A stretch of 15,556 bases of DNA from Bacteroidia bacterium (GTDB lineage: Bacteria > Bacteroidota > Bacteroidia > Bacteroidales > BM523), in the NCBI GenBank assembly GCA_016209245.1, contig JACQWN010000209.1, forward strand, positions 1-15,556, written 5' to 3'. Positions 12,372 to 15,556 of this stretch are shown piece by piece; the first letter of the stretch is position 1; each line of letters starts with the position of its first letter. The notes beneath the pieces were generated by a model, which made no database searches, was not told where the DNA came from, and saw only the letters and a list, made by a program, of their open reading frames with translations. The position numbers and the translations under genes are program-made.

Positions 12372-14534
12372 ATGGAGTTTGTAAAAAAGACAAATGAGCA
12401 TAAGATTCTGGCAAAATATGCTTATCAGAAAAGGGAACTTCAGAGAGGTTATGCCGACAAGACATTATATGTTGATATCAGTAATATTATTATTAAGGAA
12501 AAACCTGTTCCAGCCGAGATGAAAGAAAAATTTATCGGCGGTAAAGGTTATGGCCTCCGGCTTTTATGGGATGGTACCCGCCCTTCTACTAAATGGAATG
12601 ACCCGGAAAATGAGGTCATAATTTCTCCTGGCCCGATAGCCGGAATTACTCAATACTCCGGTGCAGGGAAATCAATAGTTGTAACAATTTCACCACTAAC
12701 CGACCTGGTGATTGACAGCAATGTCGGTGGATTTTTCGGGCCGTTTTTAAAATTCAGTGGTTTCGACAGTATTGAAATTCAGGGGAAGGCGGAAAAGGAT
12801 GTTATTATTGTTGTTGACGGAACAAAAGGTGAGATAACTATTGAAGAAGCTACTGAAACTGCTGAAGACAGCCATCTTCTCGCCGAAGAGTTGACAATGC
12901 TGTATTCCGATAATGAAAAGGATATGCAAAATGTAGCGGTTGTTTCTTCTGGTTCAGGAGCGAAACATGCATATATAGGCATGCTGAATTTCAGCTTTTA
13001 TGACAGCAGAAGGAAAGTATGCCGGCTCAAGCAGGCGGGGCGTGGCGGAATCGGAACGGTATTCAGGGATAAAAAAATAAAAGCTCTGGTTGCTAAAATT
13101 GACGGTGTCAGAGGAAATTTGAACAATGTCGTTGATATTAAGGCAATTATTGAAAGAGGACAACGCTTCAACAAAGAAATAAAAGAGCTTGATGATAAAC
13201 AGTGTGAAATGAGAACAAAAGGTACGGCGCATCTTATAGAAATTATGGATGCTTACGACCTTTTGCCTGTTCATAATTTTAAATATGGTTCGCATCCCGA
13301 TACACCCAAAATTAATTCTGAAGTTTGGAAGAGCATGTTTACGCAGGGCTTGCCTGATGGATGCTGGATTGGCTGTGCTATGTCGTGTTCAAAAGCGGTT
13401 GATAATTTTAAGATTAAAACCGGTCCTTATAAAGATCAAATTGTAACGGTTGATGGACCTGAATATGAAAATGCAGCAGGATTAGGTCCGAATTGCGGAA
13501 TATTTGACCCTGATGCTATTGTAGAGTTAAACTTTTACTGCGATACTTACGGGCTTGATACTATTTCGTATGGTACGCTTGTAGCTTTTATTATGGAGTG
13601 TTACCAGAATAGAATACTTAACAAAGAAAGAACCGGAGGGCTGGAATTTACGTGGGGTAATAAAGATGCAGCACTTGAGCTGATACACAGAATAGCCCGC
13701 GGAGATGGCTTTGGTCTTATCGCAGGCAAGGGCATCAGATGGATAAAAAAATATTTTGCTGAAAACTACAGTGCCGATCCGCAGTTCTTGCAAGCTATCG
13801 GTATGGAAAATAAAGGACTGGAATATTCGCAATATGTTTCCAAGGAGTCGCTTGCTCAACAGGGTGGATATGCAATGACCAACAAGGGTCCTCAACATGA
13901 TGAAGCATGGCTGATTTTCATGGATATGGTCAATAACCAGATACCTACTTTTGAAGATAAAGCCGAAGCGTTGCATTATTTTCCGATGTTCAGAACATGG
14001 TTCGGCTTGATGGGCCTATGCAAACTCCCGTGGAACGATGTTGAACCCGCTAATAATGCCCAAACCGATGAGCCGCACAAAGTGCCTGAACATGTTGATA
14101 ATTATATTACCATTTATAATGCAGTTACGGGAAAATCAATTGATAAGCATGAATTAATCCGTCAATCCGAAAGGGTTTATAATTTTCAGCGTATTTTCAG
14201 CATTCGCAGAGGATATGGGCTTAGAAAGCATGATGCACAGCCATATAGAGCGGCAGGTCCTGTTACCGCCGAAGAATATGAATCAAGGCAAGAAAGGTAT
14301 GACAAACAGCTTAAAGAGTTAATCGGAGTGGATCCATCAGGGAAATCAACAGAAGAAAAAGTTAAAATTCTCAGGAATTATAAAGAGGCGCAATATGAAA
14401 AGCTGCTCGATGCGGTTTATTTAAGAAGAGGCTGGACAAAAAATGGCGTGCCGACTGTTGAGCATTTAAAGAAATTGGGCATGGATATGCCAGAATTATT
14501 AGAAACAGTTAAACCATATATATTTGCAAGCTAA
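12372..14534 (+). CDS. Aldehyde:ferredoxin oxidoreductase family enzyme (tungsten/molybdenum pterin)
   Basis: The 720-residue protein shows the AOR-family order: an N-terminal pterin-binding domain (KTLYVDIS, FIGGKGYGLRLLWDG, IISPGPIAG, GKSIVVTISPLTDLVIDSNVGGFFG), then RLKQAGRGGIGTVFRDKKIKALV, GPEYENAAGLGPNCGIFDPDAI, and a typical C terminus (LRRGWTKNGVPTVEHLKKLGM). The likely [4Fe-4S] ligands are Cys331, Cys335 and Cys339 (DGCWIGCAMSC) with Cys550 (GLCKLPW). The CX3CX3C spacing differs from the CX2CX3C I recall for the Pyrococcus enzyme. Such enzymes oxidise aldehydes to acids, or work in reverse, with ferredoxin in the cytoplasm; the true substrate is unknown. The ATG follows a -7 promoter box by 33 nt. 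The next gene begins 11 nt after its stop. Confidence 0.88.
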   Translation: MEFVKKTNEHKILAKYAYQKRELQRGYADKTLYVDISNIIIKEKPVPAEMKEKFIGGKGYGLRLLWDGTRPSTKWNDPENEVIISPGPIAGITQYSGAGKSIVVTISPLTDLVIDSNVGGFFGPFLKFSGFDSIEIQGKAEKDVIIVVDGTKGEITIEEATETAEDSHLLAEELTMLYSDNEKDMQNVAVVSSGSGAKHAYIGMLNFSFYDSRRKVCRLKQAGRGGIGTVFRDKKIKALVAKIDGVRGNLNNVVDIKAIIERGQRFNKEIKELDDKQCEMRTKGTAHLIEIMDAYDLLPVHNFKYGSHPDTPKINSEVWKSMFTQGLPDGCWIGCAMSCSKAVDNFKIKTGPYKDQIVTVDGPEYENAAGLGPNCGIFDPDAIVELNFYCDTYGLDTISYGTLVAFIMECYQNRILNKERTGGLEFTWGNKDAALELIHRIARGDGFGLIAGKGIRWIKKYFAENYSADPQFLQAIGMENKGLEYSQYVSKESLAQQGGYAMTNKGPQHDEAWLIFMDMVNNQIPTFEDKAEALHYFPMFRTWFGLMGLCKLPWNDVEPANNAQTDEPHKVPEHVDNYITIYNAVTGKSIDKHELIRQSERVYNFQRIFSIRRGYGLRKHDAQPYRAAGPVTAEEYESRQERYDKQLKELIGVDPSGKSTEEKVKILRNYKEAQYEKLLDAVYLRRGWTKNGVPTVEHLKKLGMDMPELLETVKPYIFAS

Positions 14535-14545
14535 ATTTTGATATT

Positions 14546-15550
14546 TTGAAAAACATTGCAAAAATATTGTTAGTCAATATATTTTCTTTGCATTCAGTTT
14601 TTGCACAGGATGTACATTTTTCCCAGTTTTATTTATCACCACAAACATTAAATCCGTCGGAAACAGGAAATTTTGATGGCGATTTACGGGTCAGCAATAT
14701 TTACCGCATGCAATGGGATGCTTTCGGCATACCGTTCAATACTTTATCCATCGGAGCCGATGCTCCGTTCGATATACGGAAACACCGGTTAAGTGCCGGA
14801 CTGGCAATTATCACTGATAATTCCGGTGATGCCAAGCTCAAAGTGAATAAATTTATGTTTTCAATCGCTTATCATAAAAAATCGGGGATACATGTTATTA
14901 ATGCAGGGCTGCAGGGGGGGTACATATCAAAAACAATTTCGCTTGACCGTTTGACCTTTCCAAATCAATATAATTATGGTTCAGGAATATTTGATTCTGC
15001 ACTGCCGCACAATGAAAACGGACTAGGCGATAAACTTAGTTATGTTGATTTGAATGCTGGAATTGGATGGACTGCCAGGTACAAAACTTTTTATCCTTTT
15101 CTGAAGCTGGCATTATTTCATATTAACCGTCCGAATGAATCTTTTCTTACCACTAAAAACCGATTGCCAATCAAGACTGTATTCAGCGGTGGCGGTAGAT
15201 TTAATATAGGAAGCAGATATTTTATAATACCAAATGTTTTATATATGAATTATGCTCATGCATCTGATATGATGCTCGGATTTAATTTTGGATATTATTT
15301 TGCCAGCGAACAAATTAAATCTGTTTATATCGGCCCTTATTACAGAGGCGATGCTATTACAACGACCGATGCTGCTGCAATTTCTATTGGTATAAATCTG
15401 AAAAATTTCGATATACAAATTTGTTATGATGTTAATATATCACGGTTAAGTGAATATACAAATCATCGCGGCGCTATTGAAATAGCAATTATATATACTA
15501 CGGAAAGTACCAAAGTGTATAAAACGTCAATACCATGTGAAAGATATTAA
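14546..15550 (+). CDS. PorP/SprF-family outer membrane protein (type IX secretion-associated)
   Basis: This 334-residue protein starts at a TTG (14546); no in-frame ATG precedes the signal peptide MKNIAKILLVNIFSLHSVFAQD, which would be cut after VFA. The mature N terminus DVHFSQFYLSPQTLNPSETGNFDGDLRVSNIYRMQWDAFG is the hallmark of PorP/SprF proteins, which are outer membrane beta-barrels found with the gliding and type IX secretion machinery of Bacteroidota. Many paralogues exist per genome, often next to a gliding-type surface protein. The residues NAGIGWTARYKTFYPFLKLALFHINRP also fit. It lies 11 nt after the oxidoreductase gene and may be co-transcribed, although the two have no known functional link. 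The TAA at 15548-15550 is 6 nt from the window edge. Confidence 0.87.
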   Translation: MKNIAKILLVNIFSLHSVFAQDVHFSQFYLSPQTLNPSETGNFDGDLRVSNIYRMQWDAFGIPFNTLSIGADAPFDIRKHRLSAGLAIITDNSGDAKLKVNKFMFSIAYHKKSGIHVINAGLQGGYISKTISLDRLTFPNQYNYGSGIFDSALPHNENGLGDKLSYVDLNAGIGWTARYKTFYPFLKLALFHINRPNESFLTTKNRLPIKTVFSGGGRFNIGSRYFIIPNVLYMNYAHASDMMLGFNFGYYFASEQIKSVYIGPYYRGDAITTTDAAAISIGINLKNFDIQICYDVNISRLSEYTNHRGAIEIAIIYTTESTKVYKTSIPCERY

Positions 15551-15556
15551 TTGAGA

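Overview
The window looks like a chromosomal segment from an AT-rich, probably anaerobic member of the Bacteroidota. Supporting signs are four upstream regions with a perfect match to the Bacteroidota -7 promoter box (TAnnTTTG), one with an ideal 19-nt spacer to a TTG -33 element. Others are a PorP/SprF-type outer membrane protein of the type IX secretion family, a very long ligand-sensing propeller regulator of the kind common in this phylum, and a Wzx-like flippase of a Bacteroidota type. An aldehyde:ferredoxin oxidoreductase (a tungsten/molybdenum pterin enzyme) suggests anaerobic metabolism. No species can be named from the sequence alone.

Layout. (1) Positions 1-4549, minus strand: a tightly packed four-gene restriction-modification-like operon. 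It runs mod-type DNA methyltransferase, a 159-aa protein resembling DUF6978, a DUF1828/DUF1829-type protein, then a helicase/restriction subunit that runs off the left edge. The methyltransferase is split by an in-frame TAA near its N terminus. (2) 4550-4998: AT-rich non-coding spacer with one nested inverted repeat. (3) 4999-6492, minus: a polysaccharide flippase. (4) 6569-10860, minus: one giant sensor gene (signal peptide, about 14 propeller repeats, Y_Y_Y domain, one membrane span, coiled coil, SpoIIE/PP2C phosphatase). It is broken into three pieces by a 73-nt deletion inside the repeats and by an in-frame TAA just before the coiled coil. (5) 10964-12123, minus: a thiF-thiS-zinc-ribbon operon with an excellent promoter, followed by tRNA-Cys(GCA) at 12182-12252. 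(6) 12372-15550, plus: the oxidoreductase and, 11 nt later, the PorP/SprF protein.

The most unusual signal is a set of short palindromic or repetitive elements inserted in frame, and therefore translated, inside coding sequence. They sit in the two genes that are also broken: two in the methyltransferase and at least six in the giant sensor. One is a 120-bp element with perfect 18-bp terminal inverted repeats that adds exactly 40 residues to the phosphatase domain. Another is a 26-bp element shared, in diverged form, between the methyltransferase and the sensor. These resemble in concept the translated palindromic elements known from Rickettsia. The second candidate for an undescribed system is the pair of DUF6978-like and DUF1828 proteins wedged between the two subunits of the restriction-modification locus. 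The third is the ThiF/ThiS pair facing a pterin-dependent oxidoreductase, which may serve its cofactor rather than thiamine.

All functional calls come from reading motifs and recalled family resemblance; no database search was run.
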